Source: Toxonevra muliebris (Eukaryota; Arthropoda; Insecta; Diptera; Pallopteridae). From it: a DNA stretch of 64,000 bases. The translations under genes were made by a program, and so were the position numbers. Each line of letters begins with the position of its first letter. The stretch's first letter is position 1. Positions 12,490 through 22,559 of this stretch are shown here, piece after piece. The stretch covers positions 76,377,235 through 76,441,234 of the forward strand of contig OY829326.1 of the NCBI GenBank assembly GCA_963691655.1, written 5' to 3'. The notes under the pieces were generated by a model that was not told the DNA's origin, searched no databases, and was given only the letters and a program-made list of their open reading frames with translations.

Positions 12490-12761
12490 ATTCAAATTAT
12501 CAACATCAACACCATCATCAGTATTCACCACAAAATTTCTATTACAACACCAGCTTACAACAACATCAACAATTTCAACAACAATTGCAACAACAGCAGC
12601 AACAACAACAGCAACACCAACAATCAGCTCTAACAGCGCTGTCACAACATGTTGCTGATAGTGCATTTTGGCAAAGTCATCATCAACATCAACATCATCA
12701 GCAGCAACAACAACAGCAGCAGCAGCAACAATTGCTAATACAACGTTTGGAACGACAATAG
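12490..12761 (+). CDS. 3'-terminal exon of a Gln/His-rich protein (unidentified, partial)
   Basis: The exon opens after TTTTAG (12484-12489) with two bases completing a split codon, then reads 89 codons to TAG at 12759-12761. The residues run Ser-Asn-Tyr-Gln-His, an aromatic patch (NFYYNTS), a poly-Gln block, then a non-repetitive core SALTALSQHVADSAFWQS. A His-Gln block, a second poly-Gln run and the ending LLIQRLERQ follow. Retention of complex sequence between the CAG/CAA runs, and a frame that stays open through both, argue for real coding. Gln/His-rich C-termini are common in fly transcription and RNA-regulatory proteins, but no diagnostic domain is present and I do not assign a gene. 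Upstream exons were not found and may lie outside the window. Confidence 0.7.
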
Positions 12762-12808
12762 CACTAGCAATATATTGTATTGCTCAGTAGTTAGAAATTT
12801 ATATCAAA

Positions 12809-12826
12809 AATAAATAAACAAATAAA
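12809..12826 (+). promoter_or_regulatory. Cluster of poly(A) signals
   Basis: Three AATAAA hexamers (12809-12814, 12813-12818, 12821-12826) lie 48-65 bases after the stop codon of the Gln/His-rich exon. This is the expected position for a short 3' UTR. Other AATAAA motifs further downstream (for example around 13616-13710) could serve longer isoforms. Confidence 0.5.
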
Positions 12827-12882
12827 ACTTGTGAAAGAGGAAGTAGTTGGAGCACACAAACTAATTTCTTCATTAATATTTG

Positions 12883-12995
12883 GGATGTTCACAAGCTGTC
12901 GTATATTGTCGTACAGTTGTAAAGTCGTAGAATTTTGTATGAAAAATGAGAGAATTTACGACAAATGAGAGGATACGACACCTTGTGAACAATCC
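12883..12995. mobile_element. Short hairpin MITE
   Basis: GGATGTTCACAAGCTGTCGT at the left end is mirrored by the complement of ACGACACCTTGTGAACAATCC at the right end (about 19 of 23 positions). TCGTA is repeated internally. It is about 113 bp with no coding capacity. No clean target duplication could be fixed. It lies just downstream of the poly(A) signals. Confidence 0.6.
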
Positions 12996-13000
12996 AATTA

Positions 13001-13146
13001 TGAATATCGTTCATCAAACTTCGATTCACTAGATTAATGAACACGGTCATTATATTTAGGAATGGATTCATCAATATTATGAATATAATCATTTTATTCA
13101 AAGTATACATCCATGCAATGAATCAAAGTTTGATGAACAATATTCA
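13001..13146. repeat. 146-bp inverted repeat with 28-bp arms
   Basis: TGAATATCGTTCATCAAACT and the following eight bases (13001-13028) are the reverse complement of 13119-13146 with two mismatches. Several ATTAATGAA-like repeats lie between the arms. It directly abuts the preceding hairpin MITE and is probably another small MITE. Confidence 0.75.
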
Positions 13147-13149
13147 TCA

Positions 13150-14150
13150 TATTAATGAAAAAACATTTTTGTGTGTAGTAGTTAATGGGCGTATGTGCAA
13201 ATGTACCAAAAAAAACAAAAACAAACAAACAAAAGTTGTGTTATTCTTAATATAAGATTCTATAAACTTACATACCTAATGTAAAAAAAGTACATTGTGT
13301 TTCGATCAAGGTTGCACAATGTTGCCTATACATAATGTTAAAAAACTTTCTATTAGATTAAAAAAAAAATCATTTATTAATAATTTAAAAGATCTAAACG
13401 AAAACAACGAAATAGCTGTTTAATAACTAGTAAAAAACTAATTGTTTATTGTTTGTTTTTTTCTGCCATTATGCAACCTTGATTTTAAATATTTATGTAT
13501 TTCAAAAAAGTATTAAAAAGAGAGAAAAACATAAAATGTATACGCAAAACATATTGAACTGTTGTTGTACTTAAATATGTATTGAAAAATTCATTTAAGA
13601 AAAACACGCAAACAAAATAAAAATAAAACAAACCTTTATTATTTATGTATATTTATCTATTGTTAAAAATTTGTAAATGAATCAATACACAATACTATTG
13701 TACAATAAATAAAATTTTACTATCAATATCTATTCAATTTATATATATATATTTATATCCTCAGCGTGTACCTACCTACATTTTATGTATAAATATTTTT
13801 TAAAAAAAAGTTTCCTAAGTATTTCCACTACTTAAATTTAAATACACATTAATGTAGTAAAATCAATAAATTTTAGAAAACTCTTTACCATTGCTGAGAA
13901 AATTTTTTAGGAATTTTGAAATGAATAAAAGCATAGGTTTTTGAGTTTCACAAACACCCTAAAATAAATCAATTATTTGCAAAAATCTCTAGAAAATTAG
14001 GTTCAACTAAGGAGTGAGATTGAAAAAATCTTAACACACGTTTTACCTAATAATTTTTTGTGGGTGTAAACTTTCAAAAATTTCTTTGATCTAGTTATCT
14101 TTGAAAAATATGTCAGTTGTTATTTTTAATGACAAACATGTTGATTTATT
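13150..14150. other. AT-rich non-coding DNA
   Basis: Very A/T-rich sequence with many AATAAA motifs, including AAATAAAAATAAAAC at about 13615-13630. This could be the 3' UTR of a long isoform of the upstream gene or intergenic DNA. No coding frame is supported. Confidence 0.4.
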
Positions 14151-15831
14151 GTGAGATTAATCAAAATGAGTGAAGAAAAGGAAGTACGTTTTAAAATTAT
14201 TCAAAATTTTCAAAAAAATCCAAATTGGTCCTACAAAAAATTGGCCAAAGAATTGAAGGTCTGCCGTCAAACTGTTTCCAATGTTATTAAACAGTTTCAG
14301 GAGAATTTGACCATCGATAGGAAACCTGGTTCGGGAAGAAAACAAGGACCACGTGATATTGGGAAAGCCAAGAAAATAGAAAGCATATTGAAAAGATCTC
14401 CAAACACATCTGGCAGAAAAGCTGCCCGGTTAGCCCAGTGCTCTGATTATTTGGTGCGAAAAGTTAAAGACAATGCAGGTTTGAAAACGTACAAAGTCCA
14501 AAAAGTTCCAGGAATGCTGCAAAAAATTTAGACGCCAAAAGTAGGGCTCGGAAATTTAAATCGAATTTCATACAAAAATATTCATGTTGTATAATGCACA
14601 GTATACAGTATGACAGATAGCAGAAAGTAATCTGAAATATTCTCAGGTCTTCTGAGATTTGACAATTATGACATGTATTCGCTCAATAAATTTTGACAAA
14701 TAATTTTGTTTATGAGAGAAAACTCTCTTATCCCATTTTCGTCAGCTGTACACAAAAACATAAATGAAATAAAAATATCAAAAAACAAAACCTTTCGTTT
14801 GTTGTTTTTTTTCTGAAATAAAAGCTCTCAAAGTATTTTGTAGAGTGTGGTTTTATAAAATGTTTAAATAAGCAAAATACAATACTCTTACAATTATCTT
14901 CTTCAAAAATGTCCTCTTTATATTCTAAATAGTTTTACCGATTTCAAAAGAATTTTATTTAAATTTCGGAGAAGTAGATTTCTTAATTGAATGGCATACA
15001 TAACAAAAAAACTTTAAGTTTTGGATTAAATTCTTTGTTCACATTATGCACATGGTTGTTACAAACGTCTTCGAAGATCTCGTTTATCAATGTCTAAAAA
15101 TTTGTCTGGCTTTTCAAAATTTTCTATTTTATTTTTATATTGTGCTGTACCAATGGGTTAATATTTTTTTATATTTACTTCTGAAATATCACATGTTTCG
15201 GGAGAAGTAAGAGAATAATTTTCAAATTTGTGCAGACGTCAGTGAACAGAAAAGAGGGCGTCACTTCTATTTATTTCACTTTATTTATTTCACTATGGTA
15301 TAATGGACGATGGCAGATTTTACGCAGCTTCCGGGTCAAAATTTTTATATTGCTGATGCTCGAGGAAATGTCGAAGAACAATTTAGAATACAAAAACAGT
15401 CAAAATTTCCTAAAAAATTCCTGGTATGGCAAGCTACATGCAGTTGAGGCAAAAGAAGCAAGTCATTTGTTACAGTGGGCTCTATAAATACCGAAATATC
15501 AAAGAATGTTTGAAAAAAAGACTTCTTCCTTTCATAAGAGAGCACAATGTGTCCACATATTTTTGGCCCGATTTGGCATCATATTACTCCGGCAAGAAAG
15601 CTCTGGAGTTGTACCAAAGTAATAACATAGTTTTTGTACCAAGAGAGGCCAATCCTCCAAATTGTCCGGAGCTAAGACCAGTGGAGAGATATTGGGCTCT
15701 AGTGAAAAGAAACTTAAAGAGCACAAAAAAGGTGTCCCAAAATATCGAAGACCCCCCCGAAATGTGGAAACTTTATTCTAATTTTAGAGATTAATTGCCA
15801 ATGGATGGAAAAAAAGTCAAAATAAAATCTA
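14151..15831 (+). pseudogene. Decayed DD37E mariner transposase with an internal insertion
   Basis: The N-terminal part (from the ATG at 14166) encodes MSEEKEVRFKIIQNFQ, a helix-turn-helix region (NWSYKKLAKELKVCRQTVSN) and a second HTH, then frameshifts near 14520. The correct frame continues as LDAKSRARKFKSNF to about 14570. About 650 bp of unrelated AT-rich DNA follows. The catalytic part resumes near 15300 with a MDD remnant (first Asp), FTQLPGQNFYIADARGN and FLVWQA. WPDLAS at about 15570 carries the second Asp, and RPVERYW the Glu. Exactly 37 residues separate the second Asp from the Glu, defining the IS630-Tc1-mariner DD37E group. Multiple frameshifts and stops make it inactive. Terminal inverted repeats were not found. 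It is related to the element at 42860-44156 but divergent. Confidence 0.85.
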
Positions 15832-16938
15832 TTTAACGATATTTTTTATTTCCATCGGTTTTTTTTTCTAAAAAGTCAAAAATAAAAAAAAATAAATTTG
15901 AAATCTTACTTGCACTATGCGATCAAATCCGATTTGTTTTCTTCGACATGAGGTTTGACTACGGATTCAAAAAGAGGAGTTGATACAGAGCACTCCTGCA
16001 TTCATAGTTTTTCTAGGTCAGTAACTGTTTTTGATTTAAAGTATCGTCCTGAATCAGTTTGAAAAGTTTAAAAATTAAAAAAAAAAATAGAAAAAATTAT
16101 CGGATCCTTGTAAAATTAGACTTGCTTGACCCCATTTTTTTCCTAAAAAGTGACGTGATGGGAAGTTTTTGACCTCAGATTCGGGTTCAACGTGAAAAGT
16201 TCTTTCGCAAAACTCCTCCATCTTATTAGCAAAACCCATGCAGTTTAGGAGGCAATCTTAAAATATAATTATTTTTTAACGCATTATTGGTCAGAGCACC
16301 ACGAAAGATCTCAACCTCATTCCTTATCATTGATAATGGCTCAAATTCCCAATGATGATCATTTGAAAAAAATGAGCCTCTACTATTTTTGGTAATTTTT
16401 TTGAGGTTGGGTACATCATCAGAAATGGGAAGTCAATGAGTTAATGAAATTATGTCCTTCACGATAAAAAAATGCATTTGAATGCACATTGAATAATATT
16501 TATTTCAAAAAATTTAATGTGATTATTCTGTGAATTTTTTGTCACTTTGGCCATTTTTTTTAGGTTAAGATTAAAAAAAATCGGAAAATTTTTCCTAAAA
16601 TTTTAATTTTATAGGGTCCATCAAATGTATCATCGATCTAATTTATTGTATTTAAAAATCAGTTTGATAAAAATTATTTATGAATATTTTCTTCGAATGA
16701 AAAAAGAAAACGAACTCGTCAATGAATCGTTAATGATATTCGTTCTCAAAACATTTTATCGTCACAACGAATTCGTTTTGAATTAGAAACGAATTTGTCT
16801 TGTTTGTTGGGATAATATAATTATAACATAAAGTTTTGGTTCAATCTGTAGATCAGTTTTTTTGCATCTGTTGATTAAATTAGTCAGACTCAAATCTGTC
16901 CTGAGCTTTTCAAAATGGATAAAAATATCGAATAACGC
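15832..16938. other. AT-rich non-coding DNA
   Basis: No coding frame. Around 16315-16410 short inverted matches (AATGAGCC against GGCTCA, GAGGTTG against CAACCTC) hint at a decayed palindromic element, but I could not define its ends. Confidence 0.4.
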
Positions 16939-17530
16939 TTAAATAAAATCTAAGCTGAGCAACATTTGCATTTGACAGTCGACAAATGTCATTTCTGAAA
17001 ATATTTGCTTGAACAATATTTGACTAATTTGAAAAATTTTTGAAATTTTAAAAGTTCGATTGGTCAAAATACGAACAGAACATCCGATTTCACCGCAAAC
17101 GAGTAGGAACAACTGGTTCAGCTCGTCGAGAGGTATAAAAACATACATATAAAAACAAGCAAGCAGACGGTCACTTGAACGAACGCAAAGAAGGATGCTA
17201 CGTGGAACTACTGTTATAACTCGTGACGCAGTACTTTTAGATATTCCAAATAAATATTCTACTGTCCGCAGCTTAAGCAAAAACATTTGTTCTGGTGATA
17301 GAACACTATTCCGAAAAGATATGTAACTATTATTGAATCGCGCTAAGTAAATCACATTTACCATTTGTTTTTATTCTCAATTTCAGTTCGAGTACAACTA
17401 AGTACGTTCCACGCGGTCACGGAAATCTTTTTCATCACATATTTTAAAAAATGGTGGCTCTGATTCTGATTTCTTTTGCTCGTCGCATTATAATGGCATT
17501 CCACAGTTCATCGTATTCTGGGTCACAATC
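16939..17530 (-). pseudogene. PIF/Harbinger-like transposase fragment
   Basis: The minus-strand frame 17364-16939 (141 codons) reads SFRNSVLSPEQMFLLKLRT, then LFGISKSTASRVI followed by FIPLDELNQLF. This matches the pattern of Harbinger-type transposases: a Leu-rich helical block, a helix-turn-helix of the GVSKSTVSR kind, then the FP/E motif before the first Asp. Upstream on the same strand (to about 17530) DPEYDELWNAIIMRRAKEIR resembles the N-terminal part of such proteins but in another frame. No DDE triad is visible, so it is a partial, broken copy. The assignment rests on motif resemblance only. Confidence 0.5.
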
Positions 17531-17719
17531 CTAATCTGATCAAACTAATTTTTTATTTTATTCTTTTCACTTTTGTCAAAAAGTTCAAAATTCAAAACAA
17601 AAATCAGTCTCTACTTAAGTAATGCTTAAGTCTCCAACTTTCAATTTATAACTATAGAACACTTTGTTACTTTTTTCCGGGCATAAGAGTTTGCCTAAAA
17701 TTTTGTGATGCCAAAAAAA

Positions 17720-18050
17720 TGTATTGTGCTGAATCATTAAATGATGAGCCAGCTTTATTGAAAACATGGGCAAGCGAGTGGTAGAAAACATTCAAAGAAG
17801 GCCTATAAGTGGTTGAAGTCTTGCCTTGGCCCGGTCGACCTATAACGCCTTTGACTAAGGAAAATATCGTCAGAATAAAGGAAATTTTGATGGAAAATTT
17901 AAGATTAAGAGTGATGGCTCGAGATCTCGACATTTTGATCGAATTCATTCGGATCATTTTTGGTTATGGTTTGTGCATGAAACCCAACTTCACAAAGTGC
18001 TTCGCAAACAGGTTGCTGAAGACATGCTTGAACGAATAAATTTAGCCCCT
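17720..18050 (+). pseudogene. Mariner-like transposase N-terminal remnant
   Basis: In the plus frame from about 17809: VEVLPWPGRPITPLTKENI, then VRIKEILMENLRLRVMARDL and LCMK. This corresponds to the linker (GRP box) and second helix-turn-helix of mariner transposases. Just downstream another frame gives HKVLRKQVAEDMLERINLAP, matching the continuation after a frameshift. The catalytic domain is absent. Confidence 0.65.
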
Positions 18051-18289
18051 ACATTCAAAACAAAAAAAAAAGAAACGTGGAAAAAAGCCAACTAGGTTAC
18101 TTTTGTTTCAACAAAAATCACTGTTTTAATTTTTATAAAGTCGAGAAATAGATATGTAGTAAAAAAGTAATTGGAGGAGTGAGTTCTGCCGTTACCGCGT
18201 TCATTGTATTCATGTTGCAAGCAACACGACAACATTAGATGCAGACGCCACATCAACTTTTCTTCTTTTTTAATTATTTTTACCTCCAC

Positions 18290-18479
18290 ATGGGGGCTTA
18301 GTGTGCCAGACTCTTATCTCTGGAGACCCGAGTCCGATTCTCAGCTTGGGTATGTTTCTTATCAATCTTTCTTTCTCTCTTCCTTTCTTTCTTTCTTGGG
18401 GCTTTGGTACAATAGATCTTATAGGTCGCAGTGCCTGACTATCGAGTCATCCTTCCTTCAAATAATAATGGGGGCTTAG
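18290..18479 (+). mobile_element. tRNA-derived SINE (family B), 5'-truncated, with perfect target duplication
   Basis: The 12-bp direct repeat ATGGGGGCTTAG (18290-18301 and 18468-18479) encloses 166 bp. The insert begins inside a tRNA-like head (GTGCCAGACTC, GGAGACCCGAGTCCGATTCTC with a B-box-like core). A pyrimidine-rich TTTCTTTCTTTC body follows, then GGGGCTTTGGTACAATAGAT, GTCGCAGTGCCTGACT and an (AAT)n tail. It aligns over its full length with the second half of the composite at 36417-36865. The A box is missing, so it is a truncated, transcriptionally dead copy. Open frames over it are artefacts of the shared repeat. Confidence 0.88.
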
Positions 18480-19042
18480 CGCAACTACAACAACAAACGA
18501 TTCCATTATTTACTTACGTTGTGTATAAAACCGTTGGAAAATCATAAGACAAACGCGAAAAATTTGTTGCACTGTGTAATCAGTGTTATCGAGTGTTGCA
18601 CGTGGAAGATATTTCGCCTTGCATTTTTGAGTTCGCCCGAAATGTATGATTCCATACGGTATAATGAATACCTATATCATAAGACATTCATTTCCACTTA
18701 TGGTCGTTGATGGGGTTTGAAGTGGTCCGCGGGGATTCGATCTGTGTTATGACCATCTGTCTGAATGAAAACGTTTTGTTTTGATTTCAACTGAACAAGT
18801 ACATACTACCCACAAGTAATTGAAATTGTAAATTACCTGTTTCCAGTAAATGAAAAGTCTAGAATTTGTATTGCTTCGTATTGCTTCTTCAGAGTTAGGA
18901 AGTAATCATTTTAAGCTCCTTCTTTTTTAACACGTTCGTGGACACACAAAATTATATCGAGGTTCTAAAAGAGACACATGGTGACTCTCTTAAAGTAATC
19001 GTAATATTTAAATTTTGATTACACACCTTTTTTCCAAGTTCT

Positions 19043-19355
19043 AGGTTAGGTTAGGTTGGAGTGGCTGTCGATAGACACACTTAGGCCTGAACGGCCCATT
19101 GTGATACCACATAGTTGGACCTACAGTTTAACGCCGATTCCGAACGGCGGTGTGACAATTTTTTATCGGCTTGGTGGTTTTGCCATTACCAACCAATGTG
19201 TGTAATTGTACACATTCTTATAATTCTCATCCACTTCATATCGATAGTGAATATAAGAAAGTAATGAAAATTAACCACCAGACGAAGACGGGAATCGAAC
19301 CCGAACCTCCCAGAAGAAAGTCTAGTGCACTATCCACTAGGCTATCGAGGTCGTC
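19043..19355 (-). mobile_element. tRNA-derived SINE (family A), near full length
   Basis: On the minus strand the element starts GACGACCTCGATAGCCTAG, with an A box TAGCCTAGTGG (plus coordinates 19334-19344) and a B box GGTTCGATTCC (19291-19301). The body contains CTGGTGGTTAATT, CACTATCGATATGAAGTGGA, TAATGGCAAAACCACC and TCGGCGTTAAACTGTAGGTC. The tail contains TATCACAATGGGCCGTTCAG and three AACCT units. The head most resembles tRNA-Glu (inference). The same head and body recur at 36417-36656. Flanking AGTTCTA/AATTCTA is only a weak target-duplication candidate. Confidence 0.85.
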
Positions 19356-19379
19356 AAAAAATTCTAACAGTATCACATT

Positions 19380-22198
19380 TTACTAGTTAGATACACTGAA
19401 TACTAAAGCTTTTACTTCGATACATAGATCAGTTCTGTTGTGGATTATGTGGACACTATATAGAATTGAAAGCCGAAATTTGTGACACCATGAAAATGGA
19501 TGTTATACCTTTCACGTCCGCGAACGTGTTAAATAACCAGAATTACGGAATTATCGGTTGTAGAGCCAACTAAGTAAGTAAATAAGAATTATTGAAAACT
19601 AAAATTTGTTTTTAATGCTTAAATAGTATACAGTTGATTGGCCAATAATTAATTTCGCAAGCGAAGGGAGAAAGCTGTTCATTGCTCTTTATGGAATACT
19701 ATTGTTTATCTGAGATGCATTTAAAAAAATTTATCTTTCTTTATGTTAAATTATTGTCAAGGGTAATGTGGACCACCAGCATAATGTCATTGTTTTAAAT
19801 GCTGGCCACAATTTGATTCGAATGTTACAAAAGTAACACCGTGAGACCTGCTAGCTCAATGAGGGGCCTTCATTTATCACTATTGACACCTTTGTCTTTA
19901 TTATTTATTATTATTAGGATTATTTGAGCCATATATGCCATTGACTCTCTTAGTTCTTGGAACAATCTCAGCACTAAATAACGAAAGAGCAGGTTGCTAA
20001 AGTGCAGATGTGTTTCTACATTAACCAAAACTAGTGATAGTTGTTGACTGTAGAAATAATATCTGCTAGTAAGTGTTAGACTTAAGTTCGCATTTCCTTC
20101 TACAAAACTTTGCGCTGTAATAATTGTTAAGTAGAATTATTTTGTCTATAAGCTTGGTATCTAAATCACTAAATCTTATCGGCTTTTTCGTTTCTTTAAA
20201 CACCTATATATTCAAAAGCTCAATAAAGGGAGTTCATTGAGTTTTGAGTTCATTGAACGGCAACTGTAAAATGGAAATTTTAATTAAATCAGATCGGAAT
20301 CTTATGTGCTTATCATTGTGTGCCCCACAACAATGATTATGTTTAGGTACGGAAGCTGTTCGGTGGTTGTTATTTCAGATGCTCCTATAATATAGTCATT
20401 TGTCGAGAAAGGATTTTTAGGTGCAAAAAAGATGAAAGTAAGTACGTAAATTAAAACGTTTAAAACTGAAAAAGTGCTTAAAAACTAAGCAAGCAATACA
20501 AGTAATAATAAAAAAATATTTTCTTTCTTAAAAATTTATATATAAACAAATGTTCATCCTTTTTGATGTGTAAACATTTTAGCTCACGGTATGGGCAAAA
20601 TTTCAAATGTGTAAAATGTAAGAATAACTGTAACGTAAGATGTAAGATAACTGTAACGTCCAGTTCCCTTCTCGCTCGCACTACTGCGCGGCATGACTGT
20701 GCTACTCTAACTAACAAAGAGAAGAGAGGGAGAAATTAAAATACGAGCGGAGTTTGTTTGTTTATGTTTCGATCAATTTACTCACACATACAAACAAAAC
20801 ATACGAAAACAAAATGTATGCGTACATTTATTCGTGGCAGAATTATTTGTTGGTGTTAAACGTGTGGAGATCGACTATACCATACAAGCAAAAAAGTCGC
20901 CGTAGCAAACACAGGCGTTTGATAGGTTTTGCATTCGAGTAGTTAGATTGGCTTAAAATTAAATATTTTTTAAAATATAAAAACAATACAAAATGATAAG
21001 TAATAAGGAATCTAGGTTTCAATAAATGTACAAACAAAATGTAGTGATAATGATAGCAAACCACGGCATAATAAAAATGTTGCTTTGTGCATTAACCTTA
21101 GAAAGGCAACACTTTTTTATCTATGTAAATACCAAATATGTTAAACAGAAAAAAATCAAACTTATTTAGGTATTATAAAATCACTTACTATATACTTCAA
21201 TAAAAATACATTGTTTCTTATTTTTGTTAAATGCAATATAAATAAAAGAATTGTTCTAGTTTGAATTATTTACCTAGCATATAGATTATACATGAAATCC
21301 CTATATATGGCTATACATATGTGAGCTTATGTATATGGCATTCAGTTGGCGTAACTGTTTACACATCAAATATCTTGCGTGCCTTACACACATCCATTTT
21401 TTTATACACATGCAATTAAATTTTTTTTTTAATTTGTTTATTTTTTAGAAAAAAAATAATTAAACTCTTATATCTTATGATTACTTATGCTGTTTATTAA
21501 ATTTTTAAGCACATCATTTCGCAGTTTTAAAAATTTGTTTTAACACCTAAAAATCAAGTCGTAGTCATCTGAGAATCGTCTATAAAATCAACGCGAAACT
21601 TCATAAATTATAAAGGAAAATAGTATTATCCACTTGCACATCGCTTAATTAATTTACTATAAATCTCACGAGACATATTTATATATTTCCGTATTATGCA
21701 TTGAATTTTGATATATTTTTAGTAATTTGTTAAGCTGCAAGATTCAATTAAAATTAATTTAATTCGTAATTTTTATCACCATTGAATTCCTATTTATTCT
21801 TATTAGAAAAACTTAACCAATACCATTGCATAACTTTAGGATGATTTTTACGATCTGCATGCAATATCGAAAATTTATTTCAGAAAAAGTAATGCATACT
21901 TTCAGGATTCGCTGTAAAATTCGAAATATTGCTACACTATCGTATCTAATCTAATAAGAATTACATTCTAATTCAATTTGGTGGTTGTATAACAGTTATG
22001 GAGAAAACCATTAACGAGGGTGATTGTACAAATAGTATTTAAAAAATCAAAAAGATAAAATAGCTGCGACATTAGGGGGAACTGAATTCACTCAAATTTG
22101 GTATCGGTTTTAGTTTTTCATAAACTATGTGAAACGTTTGATACCAAGTCATTCAAATAAGTGAAGTTCTAAAATACATAAGTGAATTTTTCAAAGTG
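19380..22198. other. Non-coding DNA, nothing recognised
   Basis: No exon or transposon termini were detected. The minus frame 20478-20717 has a basic stretch but no recognisable domain. The remainder is AT-rich with many short homopolymer runs. Confidence 0.5.
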
Positions 22199-22206
22199 TT
22201 AATAAC

Positions 22207-22551
22207 TAAGGTTGGGCGAATAATGAAAAAGCGAAATAGAAAATTGCGAATGCAAATGCTATTACATATATATATTTTTTTCTTAAAAGAAGAAAAAAAA
22301 ATGTTTTAGTTGGTTTTTAAACCAATTCAATTATTTTTATTAAGAAAACGTAATATTCAAAATTAAGTAATTGGATATTATAATTTTAAAAATTATGTTG
22401 TAGCTCAGTGATACCAACTTTCATTATCTTTTTCTTGGAACATGAAAAAAGTTAGTCACATAAATTATTCGCATAAAAAACTGTGAATGCGAATATCGAG
22501 AATTATGTGAATTATTCGCAAATGCAAATACGAATGCGAATCTGAACCCTA
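22207..22551. mobile_element. Small hAT-type MITE
   Basis: A perfect 8-bp duplication TTAATAAC (22199-22206 and 22552-22559) flanks 345 bp. The element starts TAAGGTTGGGCGAATAATG and ends GCGAATCTGAACCCTA; the ends are imperfect inverted repeats (TA-GGTT type). GCGAAT/ATTCGC motifs are repeated near both termini. It is non-coding. Confidence 0.7.
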
Positions 22552-22559
22552 TTAATAAC

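Noticed and set aside
12445..12666. Minus-strand Val/Ala-rich open frame
   Set aside because: It is the antisense shadow of the CAG/CAA-coded exon on the plus strand.
18204..18479. Plus-strand frame with a sequence similar to that at 36615-36872
   Set aside because: The similarity reflects the shared SINE B, not a gene family.
19041..19060. Telomere-like (TTAGG)n array
   Set aside because: Only about three units are present and they form the 3' tail of the SINE A copy.
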